Source of the DNA: Ruminococcus sp. | Lineage (GTDB): Bacteria > Bacillota > Clostridia > Oscillospirales > Ruminococcaceae | Reading direction: 5' to 3' | Length of the DNA stretch: 64,000 nt | Assembly (NCBI RefSeq): GCF_024691275.1 | Contig: NZ_JAILNU010000084.1 | Coordinates: forward strand, 25,356-89,355 | Part shown: positions 34,191 through 43,817 of the stretch, piece after piece | How positions within the stretch are numbered: the first letter of the stretch is position 1 | How the letters are laid out: every line of letters starts with the position of its first letter | Notes under the pieces: model-generated | What the model was told of the DNA's origin: nothing | Seen by the model: the letters and a program-made list of their open reading frames with translations, nothing else | Databases searched by the model: none | Made by a program: the position numbers and the translations under genes

Positions 34191-35423
34191 TCATTGTGGT
34201 TTTCGGCAGACAACTGTGACATTCATGCAGCCGTCCGACGTTTCTGCGAAGATATCGCCGCCCATGCAGTCCATGAGCCTGCGGCAGATATACAGTCCGA
34301 GACCGCTGCCCTTTTGAGAGCCAGTATTTGAGCCGCGCCAGAAGCTGTCGAAAATATGCGGCAGTTCATTGTCAGGAAGCTGACAACCGCTGTTCGAGAT
34401 GCATATAAGTCGGCAGTCTTCTTCATCGGAAAAGCTGATGGAAATACTTTTTCCGTCGCCGTATTTTACAGCATTTTCGATGATATTCTGCAATACCTCC
34501 TCAAGACGGTCGGGATCTCCCGATATAAGGCAGTTGCTGTATTTTTCTACATTGAAAGACGTACCAAGTACGGAAAGCTTGTCGCTGTAATACTTTACGG
34601 TGTTTTCAATGACGGAAGAAAGATAGAACTCCGAAGTGTTTACATCAAAGCTCATGAAGTCATTGTTGAGGTTGCCTATGATCTCATTAACATAACCTTC
34701 TATCTCATCGGCTTTTTCGTTGATATTCTCGGCTGCCTCGATCTGCTTTTCAGACTCTGTATATAACCCCTTTGACAGAGCCTTTGAGTACAGCTTTATG
34801 GCGGACAGCGGTGTTTTGATATCATGTGAGAGCGAGAGAAGAAAGGTCTTTTCTTTTTTTGCGCGTTCAAGCTCTTTCGTCTTTGAGCTTTCAAGCTGTT
34901 CGCGCAGCATATCCAGTCCCCAGATGAATTTGCCGAAGTATCGGCTTTTGTTTTCTTTCAGTGGAGCGGCTAAGGTGCCCTTTGCCAGCTGATACGGCAG
35001 TTCGCTTACATTCGAGAATGGTCTGACTATGCTGCGTCTGATGTAAAGCAGCGTACCGAGTATCAGCACGAACATCGCGGCAGCGGAAATATTTACCGCA
35101 GTAAGCGGCGCAGAGCTGCTCTTTGTCGTATCGCTGCTGTATTCTATGCGGTATAACGAGCTGTTTATCTCGCGGATAACGTATTCGTTTTCAGAGTTAT
35201 AGAAATCACTGCTGCCGTCGTACTGTTTTATGGAGATGATATGTTCGTAATCGTCTGCGGAGACATTCTGTCCGGCGGCGAGTTCATGTTCTATGCGGTT
35301 AAGCTCGACTTTGTAGATCTGAGAATGAGAAGTGTCCGATCTCAGCATAATGACATTGATAACAGCAATGATCGCTGCCATTGCCAGCATAACGCCTATG
35401 ATGAGCTTGTCGATGCGTTTCAT
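34191..35423 (-). CDS. Sensor histidine kinase
   Basis: A 410-residue membrane kinase. Helix near 9-28, extracellular sensor of about 80 residues, second helix near 110-128, HAMP-like linker, then the dimerisation/phosphoacceptor motif LSHDIKTPLSAI and the ATPase domain with N-box NIIENAVKYG, HIFDSFWRG and GSGLGLYI. It should phosphorylate the response regulator encoded just upstream; one base separates that stop from this ATG. Last gene of a four-gene operon with an ABC transporter, an arrangement typical of peptide-antibiotic sensing and detoxification. Confidence 0.94.
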   Translation of the reverse strand: MKRIDKLIIGVMLAMAAIIAVINVIMLRSDTSHSQIYKVELNRIEHELAAGQNVSADDYEHIISIKQYDGSSDFYNSENEYVIREINSSLYRIEYSSDTTKSSSAPLTAVNISAAAMFVLILGTLLYIRRSIVRPFSNVSELPYQLAKGTLAAPLKENKSRYFGKFIWGLDMLREQLESSKTKELERAKKEKTFLLSLSHDIKTPLSAIKLYSKALSKGLYTESEKQIEAAENINEKADEIEGYVNEIIGNLNNDFMSFDVNTSEFYLSSVIENTVKYYSDKLSVLGTSFNVEKYSNCLISGDPDRLEEVLQNIIENAVKYGDGKSISISFSDEEDCRLICISNSGCQLPDNELPHIFDSFWRGSNTGSQKGSGLGLYICRRLMDCMGGDIFAETSDGCMNVTVVCRKPQ

Positions 35424-35424
35424 C

Positions 35425-36090
35425 TCAGCCCTCCCAGCGGTAGCCCTTGCCCCATACAGTGATTATCTTTTTCGGGGACTTGGGGTCATTTTCCACCTTT
35501 TGTCTGAGCCATTTTATATGCACAGTAAGTGTCTGGAGTTCTGATTCGCTGTCACAGCCCCATATCTTATTGAATAGAAACTCTTTGCTGAGTGTTTGTC
35601 CCTTATTTGCAATAAGTAGATGGAGCAGCTCAGTTTCCTTTGCGGTCATGCTGAGCGGAACATTGCCTTTGGTTACGATACCGTCCGCAAGGTTAATGGT
35701 GATATCGCCGTCACTTATGACATCGAGGGCGAGCCTTCGCTTGAAAATGCCCTTGATCTTAGCGATAAGTATGTCGATATCGTAGGGCTTTTCGATATAA
35801 TCATCAGCTCCGAGGAGTATACCGTTCAGCTTGTCTTCCTTGCTCACTCTTGCGGTGAGTATTATTATCGGAGTATTGTCCTTTTCGCGTATTTTTTTGC
35901 ACACTGCAAAGCCGTCAAGCTCAGGCAGATTGATGTCCAGCAGGACAAGCTTTGCACCGTATTTCTCATAAAGCGAAATCGCCTTTTCAGCGCTGTCAGC
36001 AGTGCTTACCGTATAGTTTTCTCCGCGAAGAAAATCGCAGAGCAATGTGCAGAGTTCCTTATTATCCTCGATTATGAGAATATCAACCAT
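35425..36090 (-). CDS. OmpR-family response regulator
   Basis: A 221-residue regulator. Receiver domain 1-115 with acidic pocket IIEDN, phosphoacceptor Asp in LVLLDINLPELDG, and the switch/Lys motif IEKPYD. The winged-helix DNA-binding domain (about 125-220) includes LSMTAKETELLHLLIAN and LTVHIKWLRQKVE. It is cotranscribed with the transporter genes and the kinase, and its start is one base past the ATPase stop. Likely autoregulates this operon. Confidence 0.95.
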   Translation of the reverse strand: MVDILIIEDNKELCTLLCDFLRGENYTVSTADSAEKAISLYEKYGAKLVLLDINLPELDGFAVCKKIREKDNTPIIILTARVSKEDKLNGILLGADDYIEKPYDIDILIAKIKGIFKRRLALDVISDGDITINLADGIVTKGNVPLSMTAKETELLHLLIANKGQTLSKEFLFNKIWGCDSESELQTLTVHIKWLRQKVENDPKSPKKIITVWGKGYRWEG

Positions 36091-36091
36091 A

Positions 36092-36850
36092 TTACCAACC
36101 CATTTCCAGAAGCCAGTTATTCAGCTCACGCTCACGGTCGCGCAGCGGAAGTGCTCTGTTAATATTATACTCGCACTTGATATTCCCGTCAACTATAAAC
36201 AGCACACGGGAGCATTTTGCAGCAACTTTTGCATCGTGAGTTACGAGCATTATGGCAGTTCCTTCACTGTTGAGTTTTGTAAGCTCGTCCATGACCTCCT
36301 CGGAAGATGTGCGGTTGAGAGCGCCTGTAGGTTCGTCTGCGAATATCATCTGCGGCTTGTTTATCATGCTGCGGCAGATGCAGGCGCGTTGCAGCTGACC
36401 TCCTGACACCTCATTGATATCATTGGCGGCTATCTCAATGATGCCCAGCTTGCGCATGAGCTCCTGACCGCGCTCCATGGTATCCTTGCGGCTCTCCTTG
36501 ATCTTGTCGGATTTTACTGCGGGGAGTATGATATTATCCAGCACCGAAAGGTTCTTCATCATGTACATCTGCTGGAAGATGAATCCCATATCGTCCAGAC
36601 GCATCTTTGAGAGCGCATTTTCGTTCATCTCGGAGATATCTCTGCCGCAGAATCTGACGCTGCCTGCTGTCATTTTGTCCATGCCCGAGACAGTGTAAAG
36701 AAGAGTGGATTTTCCTGAGCCCGAAGGTCCCATTATAGCCACCATTTCTCCTTCACGGATAGTGAACGAAACGTTCCTCAGAACATTGTTCTGGCGTTTG
36801 TTTATGATATATGTTTTGCAAAGGTCTGTGACCTCAAGAATATTTTTCAT
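36092..36850 (-). CDS. ABC transporter ATP-binding protein (MacB/SalX type)
   Basis: A 252-residue ATPase with Walker A GPSGSGKST, Q-loop FQQMYMM, signature VSGGQLQR, Walker B MIFADEPTGAL and switch His in LVTHD. The sequence belongs to the FtsX-coupled (MacB/LolD/BceA) group. ATG 36850 with GAGGAG upstream is used; an in-frame extension lacks a ribosome site. It partners the large permease encoded 19 bases upstream. Confidence 0.95.
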   Translation of the reverse strand: MKNILEVTDLCKTYIINKRQNNVLRNVSFTIREGEMVAIMGPSGSGKSTLLYTVSGMDKMTAGSVRFCGRDISEMNENALSKMRLDDMGFIFQQMYMMKNLSVLDNIILPAVKSDKIKESRKDTMERGQELMRKLGIIEIAANDINEVSGGQLQRACICRSMINKPQMIFADEPTGALNRTSSEEVMDELTKLNSEGTAIMLVTHDAKVAAKCSRVLFIVDGNIKCEYNINRALPLRDRERELNNWLLEMGW

Positions 36851-36869
36851 ACTGATCTCCTCATTCTTT

Positions 36870-39242
36870 TTAATCAATATCGGCTGTATCGGATGCCTTG
36901 ACAGTCTTCATATACTGAGCTGTCAGGAATGCTCCGAGGATAGTTGCCGAGATCACGATGATCGGATATAACACACATACTTCCGCGAACCTGAAGTTAT
37001 ACTCAACGCCGCTTACAGCTCCCATTATACCGAATATAGGATCTATGCACAGCTTTGTGAAAGGAAGGCACAGCGCGATCGAAAGTGCAGATGCGATAAC
37101 TGAGACTATGAAGAATCTCAGAGTGTGCTGAGCTATGATCGAGCCTGACCTGAATCCCATTGCCTTCATAAGAGCGATCTCGGATTTTTCCTTTGATATG
37201 AAAGAGCGCTCCATAAGTACGGATATCATTATGATTATAGCAACAGTAATTAAAAGTACCAGTAATTTTACGCTGTCTATCATGTCGCTCACATCTGAGC
37301 CTATGCACTGCATTACGAATCCGTCTGCGTCAAAGACGAACTCTGTTCCGAAGATATCCTTGATCTTTTCAATGCGGCGCTCGGCTTCATCTTTATCAGG
37401 GGAGTCATCGAAGTCTATCTGGAATCCCATCGTCTGGGCGATAAGTTCATCGGGGATATCCATACTTTCGTGGAATCTTCCCGATTCGCCAAGCTGCATC
37501 ATGCTCTGGAAAAGAGCGGATATGATGTATTCGTCTGTTTTCCCGTTTATGGTAAGATTAACTTTATCACCTATACCGACCTCAAGCTTATCGGCAATTG
37601 TATAAGTAAGTGCTATCTCGTTTTTGTATTTTGGAGCATACCCTTCGCTGTAGGTATATTCCGAAGCCTTTGTTTCTCTGTCGTAATTAAAGATAGGTGA
37701 TGCTTTTTTGCCCTTTGATGTTTCAATGGTCGGATAGAGAAGGGCTTCTGCGTGAACTTTGCAGGGCATACCGTTCTCGGCAAGAGTGTCCTCTATGTAG
37801 CTGCACATCTCTGAGTATCCCATTCCGCCTGACATGATCTGTGAGCGCATATCCGAGTCGGTCATATATGCATCGCTCTTAATAGAACACATAAGCGCCA
37901 GCAGCTTTTCACTTGCAAGTGTGTTTGCGGAATTTGCAAGGCACATTATAAGGAGAAGGCATACTGTGAAAACGCTTGTCATTATACCGAACTGCTTCGG
38001 ACTGCTCAAAACATCGTTGAAAGCCATGAAGCCCGTAGTACAGAGTTTGCTTCTGCCAAGATCAAGAATTCCCTTCTTCTTGAATCTTTCGCCTGTCTGA
38101 CCGCTCCTTACGGCATCTATGGGTGAAAGTTTCTTTATCTTTGCTGTACAGTGCCAGCAGAAAAGTATTATTATAAGGACTGCCGTGATGCTGCAAAGGA
38201 TACCGATAATGACCGAGTTGTCGCTTTCAAGCACAATGTTGTCACTTACAGAGTCGAGAAGCATATTTCCGAAAGGTACGCTCAGAGCATATCCGATAAC
38301 AGCTCCGATCAGGGAGATGCCCAGATATTTCACAAGATAAAGTGCTCTTACCGAGCTGTTTTTCAGACCAAGAGCTTTCATAACGCCTATCTCACGGAAT
38401 TCCTCGTTAACGGTGAAGCTTATCGTGAAGCTCAGTACAACAAATGATACAAGTATGAGACAAATACTTACTATGAGAAGTATCCCTGCAATAAGTGTAT
38501 TCATCAGGTATGATGTCTTTATAATGTTTATGCCTTTGTTGAAAAGAGTTCCCTGTATATCCGAGAGGTCCGATTCAAGAGTTTTTTTGTCATATCCGTT
38601 TATATAGAAGATAGAGCCGCTGTTATTTTCTCTTGCTTTCGCGTCGGAAAGAAATTTCTCATAATCGGCATCACTGACGATCAATCGCGGATTGTTCATC
38701 ATGACAGAACCGAGAAAAGCGTCCTTGCCAATGCCTGCATACTGAAGGGTAAGTACGGTATCTCCGATCTTCAGCTGAAACTCATCGCCTATCCCGATAT
38801 CGGTATTTACAACGAGTGCTCCTGTGAAGTAAGCCTTTCCCTCAGGAACATCTTTTATTATCTCATTATTTTCATCGAAATAATTCAGTTGGGCATTGTC
38901 TATACTGAGCAGCATAAGATTGTTTCCGAGCTCAGCGACCTTCTTGCCGTTTTGGGTCAGAGCAGTATCGTTGAAAAACAGCTGGTCTTCTCTTCGGAAC
39001 TCCTTGATGTTTGGCTTTTCGGAAAGCTGTTTTGATATTTCATCTGAATTGCCGTTTGTTGATATGATGAAATGATCGCTCATATTTGCTTTCCTGAAAT
39101 AATTGTCAAGACCTCCCATTACTGTGATGATGTTGTTGACGCTGCTTGCTGCGAACATAGTTGCGAGTATCACAAACAGCAGCAGGATAGTGTTCATGGT
39201 CTTTTTCCGTTTAAGGTCTTTTTTTAGTATTCTCAGATACAT
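36870..39242 (-). CDS. FtsX-like ABC transporter permease, large form
   Basis: A 790-residue permease with an N-terminal helix, a large extracellular domain (about 45-240), three helices with an FtsX core (SFTINEEFREIGVMKALGLKN-type region near 290), a second extracellular domain (about 470-640), and a repeated C-terminal FtsX core (KSEIALMKAMGFRSG). This duplicated layout is typical of antimicrobial-peptide or cell-envelope-stress transporters. First gene of the operon with ATPase, response regulator and kinase. Substrate unknown. Confidence 0.9.
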   Translation of the reverse strand: MYLRILKKDLKRKKTMNTILLLFVILATMFAASSVNNIITVMGGLDNYFRKANMSDHFIISTNGNSDEISKQLSEKPNIKEFRREDQLFFNDTALTQNGKKVAELGNNLMLLSIDNAQLNYFDENNEIIKDVPEGKAYFTGALVVNTDIGIGDEFQLKIGDTVLTLQYAGIGKDAFLGSVMMNNPRLIVSDADYEKFLSDAKARENNSGSIFYINGYDKKTLESDLSDIQGTLFNKGINIIKTSYLMNTLIAGILLIVSICLILVSFVVLSFTISFTVNEEFREIGVMKALGLKNSSVRALYLVKYLGISLIGAVIGYALSVPFGNMLLDSVSDNIVLESDNSVIIGILCSITAVLIIILFCWHCTAKIKKLSPIDAVRSGQTGERFKKKGILDLGRSKLCTTGFMAFNDVLSSPKQFGIMTSVFTVCLLLIMCLANSANTLASEKLLALMCSIKSDAYMTDSDMRSQIMSGGMGYSEMCSYIEDTLAENGMPCKVHAEALLYPTIETSKGKKASPIFNYDRETKASEYTYSEGYAPKYKNEIALTYTIADKLEVGIGDKVNLTINGKTDEYIISALFQSMMQLGESGRFHESMDIPDELIAQTMGFQIDFDDSPDKDEAERRIEKIKDIFGTEFVFDADGFVMQCIGSDVSDMIDSVKLLVLLITVAIIIMISVLMERSFISKEKSEIALMKAMGFRSGSIIAQHTLRFFIVSVIASALSIALCLPFTKLCIDPIFGIMGAVSGVEYNFRFAEVCVLYPIIVISATILGAFLTAQYMKTVKASDTADID

Positions 39243-39344
39243 ATTATCCCTCGCTTTCTGTGATATTATAATAACATGGAAAATCTTAAATAATCATTAA
39301 ATCTCTTTGCGGATATAGTATAGCGTGAAAATACGTATTTGTCA

Positions 39345-39376
39345 AGGCAAAAGAAACGCCCTCCGAATGGAGGGCG
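39345..39376 (-). terminator. Terminator of the 39413 gene
   Basis: CGCCCTCC-GAAT-GGAGGGCG, followed on the minus strand by TTTCTTTTG. Confidence 0.8.
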
Positions 39377-39412
39377 GCAGTTGGATTATTATTTATTCTG
39401 ATACTGCTCAGC

Positions 39413-40633
39413 TTACTGACCTTCGTTATTTGACGGAGCTCTGTTTGCTTCCTCAAATTTTACAGCATGATCGTTTTTCTCGGCATAAAATTCATATTCG
39501 AGATTTCTCCATTCATGAGAGTTGTATTCATTGATGTAGGTTTCGTAAGCTGAGTTGTCACTAAAGTTTTTCTCGCCTTTTTCTATTACCATTATTCCGT
39601 CTTTGTAATAACCTGAGTAGTTGTATTCAGATAATACATTGAAGGTATTATCAGCTGATACTTCGACGGTCTGGAGATATTCATATCCTTCTTTTGCACC
39701 TAAGCTGATAAGATTCTCCCTGTGGCATACTTTGATGGTACCTGTCATTATATATGACACTTCGGGAGTACCTGTCCATAAGTGAAGGTTTACTTTTGCC
39801 TGAACATATTCGCTGCCGTCATAAACGAACATGAGCGTGATATTTGAGGAGATCGTCTGACTGCTTACGAATAATTCAGGAATACCGTCGTCGTTGATAT
39901 CAAATGATGCAGTCTGGATATCCCACATAGCAGTCTCTTCCATTTCATCTTTGCCGTTTATAGTATAGCAGATGCTTTCATGCATGATCCTGTTCATTGC
40001 ACGGGATCTTGCAGCTTCGATCTCCTCATCGGATACATAGCTGCTGTCGGGATGAGGGTTTTTGTAAGGCTTCAGATCGGAAGCTGCAATCGGTGCAACA
40101 GTAGTTACAGCAGGGGTATCTGCCGCAGCTGTAGTAGTATCTGCTGCATTGTCCGCAGAAGTTGCCACAGTGGTTTTTGTAATAACGTTTGAAGTAGTTT
40201 TCGCAGTATTTTTTGCAGTTGTGTTTACAGTAGTGTTTTCTTCTTCCGAAGTTGCCGATACAGTCGTAGTTGGTGTAGTAACAGGATCGGGGATATTCGG
40301 GCCCGAAGGCTTGTTGCGGTTGAGCATGAAAATGCTTCCTCCAACGATAACAAGTGCTGCTGCCGAGCATAAAGCAGTGTATATTACATGGGATATTTTT
40401 TTGCGGTTGTATGTTTCAACTCCTGTAACGGAATCATTATCATCGGACGTTTCAGAATTGCTGCTGTTGAGCGCATTGAGCTGCTTTTTGCTGTCTTCGT
40501 ACTTTTTCATCGCATTTTTCAGCATTCTGTCACGAGCGTCCTTGTCTATATTCATATTATCAGCACCTATCTTTTCAACAGTGTTCATATCTGCATTTTC
40601 CAGTACATTGAAATCAATTTTCTTGTTATTCAT
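39413..40633 (-). CDS. Putative trans-membrane anti-sigma factor with Thr-rich linker
   Basis: A 406-residue protein whose ATG overlaps the stop of an ECF sigma gene by ATGA, so translation is coupled. The cytoplasmic part (1-80, acidic and helical) would bind the sigma factor. One membrane helix follows (82-104), then a Pro/Thr-rich stalk (107-185) and an extracellular domain (about 190-390) with DINDDGIPELFV, an FG-GAP/EF-hand-like calcium loop. Same plan as the protein at 11060 but without a dockerin. The anti-sigma role is inferred from operon and topology. Confidence 0.7.
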   Translation of the reverse strand: MNNKKIDFNVLENADMNTVEKIGADNMNIDKDARDRMLKNAMKKYEDSKKQLNALNSSNSETSDDNDSVTGVETYNRKKISHVIYTALCSAAALVIVGGSIFMLNRNKPSGPNIPDPVTTPTTTVSATSEEENTTVNTTAKNTAKTTSNVITKTTVATSADNAADTTTAAADTPAVTTVAPIAASDLKPYKNPHPDSSYVSDEEIEAARSRAMNRIMHESICYTINGKDEMEETAMWDIQTASFDINDDGIPELFVSSQTISSNITLMFVYDGSEYVQAKVNLHLWTGTPEVSYIMTGTIKVCHRENLISLGAKEGYEYLQTVEVSADNTFNVLSEYNYSGYYKDGIMVIEKGEKNFSDNSAYETYINEYNSHEWRNLEYEFYAEKNDHAVKFEEANRAPSNNEGQ

Positions 40634-41205
40634 ATATTACCCTCCTTCATATCGTAGCCTTCTGCTGCAAGAAACTCTTTAAGTTTTTTTATAGCCCTGC
40701 TGCATCTCATTCTGACAGATGCAGGGGACATAGAGTGCTTGTCGGCTATCTCACTTGAGTTCATATTGTAATAGTATTTTTGAAGTATTATAGTGGAATC
40801 AGGATCGCCGAGACTTTTTATCGCACGAAGCAGTGTGCTGCGCATATCGCTGCGCTCTGCGTTTTCTTCCACACGTTCGGTATCGGCGATCTCGTTGGTT
40901 TCGTCTTCGATATAAACGGTGCCGCTGTTTCGTGTAAGGTTTCGGTACATCTGTATAGCTTTTCGGCTTGCTATAGTTCCGATGAAGCCTTTAAGGTCAC
41001 CGTCGAATTTTCCATTGCGGTCATAGTTTATAAATACTGCGGAAAAGACATCTCCCACACATTCTTCTATATCCTCTCTGCTGCCGCAGCTTCTCAGTTT
41101 ATTGTAAACTATTGCGTATACATAGCTGAGGTATTCGTCAAACAGTGCAGTCTGAGCTGTACGAGGATCTTTGTTGTACATATTACGGTATTCATTATCA
41201 GTCAT
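40630..41205 (-). CDS. ECF-type RNA polymerase sigma factor
   Basis: A 191-residue sigma-70 family protein. Region 2: LSYVYAIVYNKLRSCGSREDIEE and DVFSAVFINYDR. Region 4: SLGDPDSTIILQKYYYN and the helix-turn-helix SSEIADKHSMSPASVRMRCSRAIKKL. ATG 41205 with AAAGGAG upstream is used; an upstream in-frame ATG at 41265 lacks a ribosome site. Followed by its membrane partner. Confidence 0.9.
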   Translation of the reverse strand: MTDNEYRNMYNKDPRTAQTALFDEYLSYVYAIVYNKLRSCGSREDIEECVGDVFSAVFINYDRNGKFDGDLKGFIGTIASRKAIQMYRNLTRNSGTVYIEDETNEIADTERVEENAERSDMRSTLLRAIKSLGDPDSTIILQKYYYNMNSSEIADKHSMSPASVRMRCSRAIKKLKEFLAAEGYDMKEGNI

Positions 41206-41256
41206 AGAACCACTCCTTTGTTTATTTAAAAAAGCCTGAGCGCTGTAAGTGCTTTC

Positions 41257-41284
41257 ATAATACATACTTGCACAAACGTGTCAA
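41257..41284 (-). promoter_or_regulatory. Promoter of second ECF sigma operon
   Basis: Minus strand: TTGACA (41279-41284), 16-base spacer, TATTAT (41257-41262). Confidence 0.7.
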
Positions 41285-41451
41285 AGTGTAACAAGAAATT
41301 TCACTTTTTTATTATATTATATTTTTAAGCGAAATTCAACGCTGTGAAGCCGAATATTATGCGTAAAATCCACCTGAAGTGCTTGAATTCCTGTAAGAAA
41401 TCATGCTATAATTAGAAAAGTAACAATATATGGTTACAGGAGGATATTAAA

Positions 41452-42297
41452 ATGAAGATAGGTTTTATAGGTGCCGGAAAGGTCGGTTTTTCTCTCGGAA
41501 GATATTTCTCGGAAAACGGCATTTTCCTGACAGGGTATTACAGCCGTAGTATCCAGTCTGCTATGGAGGCAGCAAAATTCACAGGAAGCAAGGGCTATGA
41601 GGAGCTTTCAGAACTGGTGGGCGACAGTGATGTGCTTTTTATTACCGTTTCTGACGGAGCGATAAAAGAAGTTTATGACCGCGTGAAGGTGCTGGGAATA
41701 GCGGGAAAGCAGCTTTGCCACTGCAGCGGTTCGATCTCGGCTTCGGAAGCTTTTCGTGATATCTCGTCATATGGTGCGAGCTGCTGTTCGATACACCCGT
41801 TATTTCCCGTAAGCAGCAAGTACGATTCCTTCAAGGAGCTTCACAAGGCATTTTTTTGCATTGAAGGCAACAATGATGATGTGAATGTCTGGTCGGAGCT
41901 TTTCAGGAAATTCGGCAACCGCACAAGAGTGATCTCAGGGGAGAACAAGATCGAATATCATGCTGCCTGTGCAATTTCAAGCAATCTTGTATGTGCTCTG
42001 GCAGCAAAAAGTCTTTCGCTCCTGGAAAAATGCGGCTTTACAGAATCAGAGGCTATATCTGCATTTGAGCCGCTAATTATGAATAATATCAAGCGCATAC
42101 TTGCAGTAGGCCCTGCCGAGGCTCTTACGGGACCTGTTGAGCGCAATGACGTGGAAACAGTGCTCAAGCATATCCGCTGCATGGAAAATGATGTGGACAG
42201 GAATATGTATATGGCGGTTTCACGCAAGCTTGTGGATATAGCTGAGAATAAGCATCCCGATAATGATTATTCCGAGCTGAAAAGACTTCTTAAATAA
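41452..42297 (+). CDS. DUF2520 Rossmann-fold protein, candidate ketopantoate reductase (PanG type)
   Basis: A 281-residue protein with N-terminal NAD(P)-binding GFIGAGKVGFSLG, VLFITVSDGAI and the motif HCSGS...SIHPLFP. A DUF2520 helical C-terminal domain follows (EYHAACAISSNLV, LTGPVERND). DUF2520 proteins resemble pyrroline-5-carboxylate and ketopantoate reductases. It lies divergently next to panB, panC and panD, while no panE is in the window. The non-orthologous ketopantoate reductase PanG is therefore a good candidate (inference from context). It starts after ACAGGAGG. Confidence 0.75.
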   Translation: MKIGFIGAGKVGFSLGRYFSENGIFLTGYYSRSIQSAMEAAKFTGSKGYEELSELVGDSDVLFITVSDGAIKEVYDRVKVLGIAGKQLCHCSGSISASEAFRDISSYGASCCSIHPLFPVSSKYDSFKELHKAFFCIEGNNDDVNVWSELFRKFGNRTRVISGENKIEYHAACAISSNLVCALAAKSLSLLEKCGFTESEAISAFEPLIMNNIKRILAVGPAEALTGPVERNDVETVLKHIRCMENDVDRNMYMAVSRKLVDIAENKHPDNDYSELKRLLK

Positions 42298-42326
42298 GAA
42301 GCAAGCTGCTCAGATATAGACGTTTT

Positions 42327-42373
42327 AAGCCATAGTATCTCTGATGTTTGGTCAGAAGCACTATGGCTTTTTC
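42327..42373 (+). terminator. Terminator of DUF2520 gene
   Basis: AAGCCATAGT / ACTATGGCTT outer stem with an inner TCTGA...TCAGA hairpin and TTTTTC tail. Between this and 42512 lies one further hairpin, AGCTGTTC / GAACAGCT, at about 42420-42448. Confidence 0.85.
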
Positions 42374-42511
42374 TATCGGCAGAGTCCGTAGGCAGGTTTA
42401 ACAGGTCCGTCACCTCTGACAGCTGTTCACAGTTTTCAGGGAACAGCTAAACAGAATACTATTTGTAGTGTAAGGCGTGGCATAGGTTATAGGCTAACGG
42501 CTTAGATCAAA

Positions 42512-42550
42512 TATAATAAAGCCCCGAAGCATATCCATTTGCTTCAGGGC
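42512..42550 (-). terminator. Terminator of panBCD operon
   Basis: GCCCTGAAGC / GCTTCGGGGC stem on the minus strand, followed by TTTATTATATTT. Confidence 0.85.
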
Positions 42551-42573
42551 AATATTTCTATATGGATTCTTTT

Positions 42574-42957
42574 TCAGCCGAGTTCGCCGTGTTTTTCGTA
42601 ATCGGCAACTCTTACTATCTCATTTTTATCGCCTACAAAGACTACCTTCGGGCGATGAGTTTTTATCTCGTCGGGAGTCATTGCTGCGTAGGACATTATT
42701 ATTACAAGATCGCCCTTTTGCCCCGAACGTGCAGCTGCACCGTTGAGACAGATAACACCGCTTCCGCGTTCACCTGCGATGACGTAGGTCTCGATACGGC
42801 TGCCGCTGTTGACATTTACGATGTGAACGTGTTCGTATTCGTAAAGTCCTGCTGCCTCCATGAGGTCTTCGTCGATAGTAACGCTGCCCACGTAGTTGAG
42901 TTCAGCCTGTGTGATGACAGCACGGTGTATCTTGCTTTTGAGCATTGATATTTCCAT
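42574..42957 (-). CDS. panD: Aspartate 1-decarboxylase
   Basis: A 127-residue pyruvoyl enzyme that makes beta-alanine from aspartate for pantothenate. The pro-enzyme cleaves itself between Gly and Ser in YVGSVTID, turning the Ser into pyruvoyl. Other marks: MLKSKIHRA at the N-terminus and [13 protein letters not shown] lies five bases before the ATG; ATG 42945 is an alternative. Third gene of panB-panC-panD. Confidence 0.97.
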   Translation of the reverse strand: MEISMLKSKIHRAVITQAELNYVGSVTIDEDLMEAAGLYEYEHVHIVNVNSGSRIETYVIAGERGSGVICLNGAAARSGQKGDLVIIMSYAAMTPDEIKTHRPKVVFVGDKNEIVRVADYEKHGELG

Positions 42958-42967
42958 TGCCGCCTCC

Positions 42968-43816
42968 TTATACGTCTTCAGTGAAGAAGTTGTCGATAAG
43001 GCGGGTCTTGCCGATATATACAGCTATCGCGCAGAGAGCAGGGCGGTCGAGAGCGCCTATCTGCTGCATAGTTGCGCAGTCTACGATCTTTACATAGTCG
43101 ATACGTGCAAGGGGTTCGGCTTCGATATGCTTCTTCATAGCATCTATAATAACGGAGCAGTTCTTCTCGCCGTTCTTTACCATATCCTTGCCGAGGAATA
43201 TTGCCTGTGAGAGTACCAGTGCAGCTTTTCTTTCAGCTTCACTGAGGTATGTATTTCTTGAGCTTTTTGCAAGACCGTCAGATTCGCGGACGATAGGACA
43301 GCCGATTATCTCGATGTCCATATTCAGGTCGTCCACCATGTGGCGGATAACTGCAAGCTGCTGCGCGTCCTTCTTGCCGAAGTAAGCGCGGTCAGGCTTA
43401 ACGATGTTGAAAAGCTTTGAAACTACCGTGCAGACACCTCTGAAATGTACGGGGCGGCTGAGTCCGCAGAGTTCTTGTGTGAGAACGGTCATATCAACGA
43501 ATGAAGAGAATCCTTCGTGGTACATTTCCTCAGGCTCGGGATTGAATATAAGGTCGCCGCCGTGTTCTTCCACAAGCTTTGCATCGTGCTCAATGTCACG
43601 GGGATAGCTTTCGAGATCCTCCGTCGGACCGAACTGCATAGGATTTACGAAATCCGATACAACTGTTCTGTCGTTGTCTCTGTGTGAAGCGTCGATAAGA
43701 CTTGCGTGTCCCTCGTGAAGATAGCCCATTGTAGGAACAAGACCTACTGTGAGCCCCTGTGCTCTCCATTCCTTCACCTGTCTGCGTACTTCATCTATAG
43801 TTTTAACTATCTTCAT
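42968..43816 (-). CDS. panC: Pantothenate synthetase
   Basis: A 282-residue enzyme joining pantoate and beta-alanine with ATP. Class I nucleotidyl-transferase motifs: [15 protein letters not shown] (HxGH), [30 protein letters not shown] and SSRNTYLS (KMSKS equivalent). ATG 43816 follows the panB stop by one base with AAGGAG at good spacing; the GTG three codons earlier is too close to that site. Confidence 0.96.
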   Translation of the reverse strand: MKIVKTIDEVRRQVKEWRAQGLTVGLVPTMGYLHEGHASLIDASHRDNDRTVVSDFVNPMQFGPTEDLESYPRDIEHDAKLVEEHGGDLIFNPEPEEMYHEGFSSFVDMTVLTQELCGLSRPVHFRGVCTVVSKLFNIVKPDRAYFGKKDAQQLAVIRHMVDDLNMDIEIIGCPIVRESDGLAKSSRNTYLSEAERKAALVLSQAIFLGKDMVKNGEKNCSVIIDAMKKHIEAEPLARIDYVKIVDCATMQQIGALDRPALCAIAVYIGKTRLIDNFFTEDV

Positions 43817-43817
43817 A

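Noticed and set aside
42375..42511. Possible small RNA or riboswitch between DUF2520 and panD genes
   Set aside because: Only one 8-bp hairpin (AGCTGTTC/GAACAGCT) and no promoter or known consensus; it lies between two terminators of convergent genes.
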